Source: Lingula anatina
Taxonomy: Eukaryota > Brachiopoda > Lingulata > Lingulida > Lingulidae
NCBI RefSeq assembly: GCF_001039355.2
Contig: NW_019775941.1
Coordinates: 93,200-157,199 of the forward strand
DNA: 64,000 nt
Direction of reading: 5' to 3'
Position numbers and translations under genes: made by a program. Under the pieces are notes generated by a model that did not search any database, was not told the DNA's origin, and was given only the letters and a program-made list of their open reading frames with translations. Of the stretch, positions 62,101-64,000 are shown piece by piece; within the stretch, counting starts at the first letter, position 1; each line of letters begins with the position of its first letter.

Positions 62101-63414
62101 ATGCATAAGTGAATTAGAAACGTACTCCATAAGATCTTGTTTTTGATGTTTATTGGAATTGATAGAATAAGAGTGGTTTGAATTGGGAGCATGTTGCACA
62201 TATGCAGGTATGTTGGTTTAGAGAGGTCATGACTTGTTTTTGAAATTGCTTTTATTACCAACCTGTGTTGCAAATAAATATACTAGAAATGCTATGTATA
62301 TAAAATGTTAGAAAGCCTCAATATAATAAAAACCATTTCACTAGCTGCCCTTGGATTTTGTAGTGTTAAAGAATATGAAAAGGATACCTTTTTCTTAACC
62401 TTCAAGTGGATCATTAGATGTGCATATATGTAATAGGCCAGCCAAGTTTTTCTACTAGAGTTTTTCTTTGATTAATTATATTCTGGAATGGCTTGACAAC
62501 TGTTAGGTTTTTTATCCAAGCAGCTTGAAATAATTGCTCTTTATTTCCAAGTATGCAGCTATTATTTTTCCGCGTGTCACTTTAAATATCATGGGCATCA
62601 ATAAATGGGTTTGTGTAAGAATGTAGTAAGCTTGGCACGCATGGTTTGATATATGGGTGATATTATGTCCTTTGCAAGGCAACAATAGCTTGGTGCCAGA
62701 GGAATGTGCTTTGAATAAAGTTACTTCACGTCAAAGGTTCAGACCCCCTAAAAATACAATCTCTGCATATGTTTAGTAGAGTATGAATCATTGTATTCAT
62801 ACAAACCAGGTTAATATGTTTGCTATTATGGCAAGGGCTGATGTGATATTATATTAATGTGCCATTGTGATCGTTAAGTATGTATTATAAGAAAAAAGCA
62901 GCGCTCATCAGGTGTGTAGCATATGGGTAATTGCAATTTAAGTTATAAAATTATGCTCTAATTATGTATGGCACAAAAAATTCATATTAATAACAATTCA
63001 TAGTTTAAGGAGATCCCACTCTTAAGTACCATCTTTTTCTTATTTTTGAAAACAATTTAGAGAGTAAATTAATAACATGAAGTGAAAGATTATTAATTGT
63101 TGTATCAAAGAGCATGCAAAATAAATGTGAAAATGTTCTTTTGATGGGCAAAGTTGGCAACATCATAGCGAATAGATATAGATATAGTGAATAGTCATTT
63201 TTCATTTTTGGTCACAAAATAAGCAAGCATGATTCCATATTATTAAGATCAAGTATTACATTTGCTCTCTATGTATTATCACAGTGGTAATTGTAGTTGG
63301 TCTTCTTATAAATGTTGTGTCTGTTTCGTTTATTTTCAGTCATAATACTCAAGTCAGCACATTTACGCACCCTGTCACAGGAGAGGTTATGGCAGAGGAG
63401 GGAGCACCCCAACA
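59113..63414 (+). CDS. PLEKHA5/7-like: PLEKHA5/6/7-like protein, N-terminal tandem WW domains (3' partial)
   Basis: Exons 59113-59198, 59304-59380, 60209-60266 and 63340-63414, phases 2, 1, 2, 2. The reading frame starts MAAADLLRVRLPYPWSYG and carries two WW domains. WW1 has W of PWSYG, GRVFFIN and TTTWLHP (about residues 11-45). WW2 has W of LPRGWEHAF, VLYFIDHN and a Phe where the second Trp would be (STFTHP), about residues 56-88. Two closely spaced WW domains at the very N-terminus, the first reading GRVFFIN, are the hallmark of PLEKHA5 and PLEKHA7. These PH-domain scaffolds bind phosphoinositides and junction or PDZD11-type partners through the WW pair. The PH domain would lie right of the window. 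ATG was chosen because it sits in an ACATGGCC context and matches the family N-terminus. Confidence 0.85.
60267..63339. other. Long intron of the PLEKHA-like gene
   Basis: About 3.1 kb between the third and fourth WW exons. AT-rich, with no conserved frame or identifiable transposon end on either strand. Confidence 0.5.
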
Positions 63415-64000
63415 GTAAGACAGATTTTACTTTGAATTTTTTCTCAGTTTTTTTTTCTATACCCAAGCCTTTTATTAGTCCTTGCACATAGATATTTAAG
63501 ATCCAGGAGAACACGAGGGTAGAAAAGCTGGCTTTTTGTCTCATTGGAAGGAGGCTCAGTTTTGCCTATGTGTTTATGAACATTTCTGGTGGTTTGTCAT
63601 TTTTAGAATAAATGCACACATGCATGCTTACACACATACACTTTTCCCTATGTTCAATATTAATATTTCCCTTCATGGTTTCATTTCATAAATACAGACA
63701 TTTGGTTATCGTGAATGAGATACCTTCCCAACTGCTATTATTAGGGAATCCCTGATAAGGGTTATAAAATAGCAAAAGCTTTAAATGGTGTCTCCTTTTG
63801 TTGATGCATCATATAGCTTGTTTGAAAGAAGCAAAATAATCCAAATTATAAACAAATAAATGTATTTTAACAGTGAAGGCTGGGGATGGCTTAGAAATGA
63901 TTTATTTTGCTCAGTGATGCATTATTTGTACAATTTCAATGATATACCCTTTTTAAGAAGTGTAGATACTTCCCTGCCCCCCTCCCCCCCCCACCCCCCA

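Overview
This is eukaryotic nuclear DNA: AT-rich, with short exons bounded by GT-AG introns, many microsatellites and several mobile elements. The gene content points to a lophotrochozoan, most likely a mollusc. It includes a coiled-coil fibrinogen-related protein, an H-type lectin, Helentron-like elements carrying TGACCTT-rich internal repeats, and large secreted or membrane mucins. I cannot name the species. The exon models below were built by hand from splice sites and checked by reading-frame phase. All five multi-exon models close in frame.

Layout. (1) 1-38228, plus strand: the C-terminal half of the nuclear pore membrane glycoprotein NUP210 (gp210), 22 exons encoding about 1017 residues and ending in the transmembrane segment and pore-side tail. 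Two very long introns hold unrelated genes on the opposite strand. Intron 795-15071 carries a fibrinogen-related (FReD) gene of 448 aa. Intron 20039-32423 carries an intact H-type lectin gene (115 aa), a decayed second lectin copy and most of the transposons. (2) 39986-47182, minus strand: a Thr-rich membrane mucin of about 1030 aa, convergent with NUP210, with a 224-base N gap inside its repeats and a TATA box at its 5' end. (3) 49721-57177, plus strand: a 15-exon type I membrane protein of 832 aa. It has an ectodomain with two RG-x-x-x-x-x-W modules (tentatively the metazoan LolA-like family), a Thr/Pro/Cys mucin-like stalk, one membrane segment and a short tail. (4) 59113-63414, plus strand: the 5' end of a PLEKHA5/6/7-like gene with two WW domains, running off the right edge.

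Assembly state. Single-N joins at 6572, 9703 and 18072 sit beside near-identical repeated blocks (6375-6571, 6573-9702 and 9704-about 12850; 16451-18071 and 18073-19692). These look like unmerged contig overlaps or alternative haplotypes, so the apparent duplication of the FReD first exon and of three NUP210 exons is probably artefactual.

Mobile DNA. Two Helentron-like elements share both ends: an 11-bp asymmetric inverted repeat, a 3' stem-loop and a CTAG end. A segmental duplication inside the window preserves the empty insertion site of one of them. An LTR element with a TATT target duplication sits inside the other. There is also a 1.6-kb terminal-inverted-repeat element, a hAT-like MITE and a 148-bp foldback palindrome.

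Working together: NUP210 is housekeeping. The FReD protein, the H-type lectin and the two mucin-like surface proteins are the kind of secreted or surface recognition molecules associated with invertebrate immunity and mucosal barriers. That shared role is inference from family membership only.
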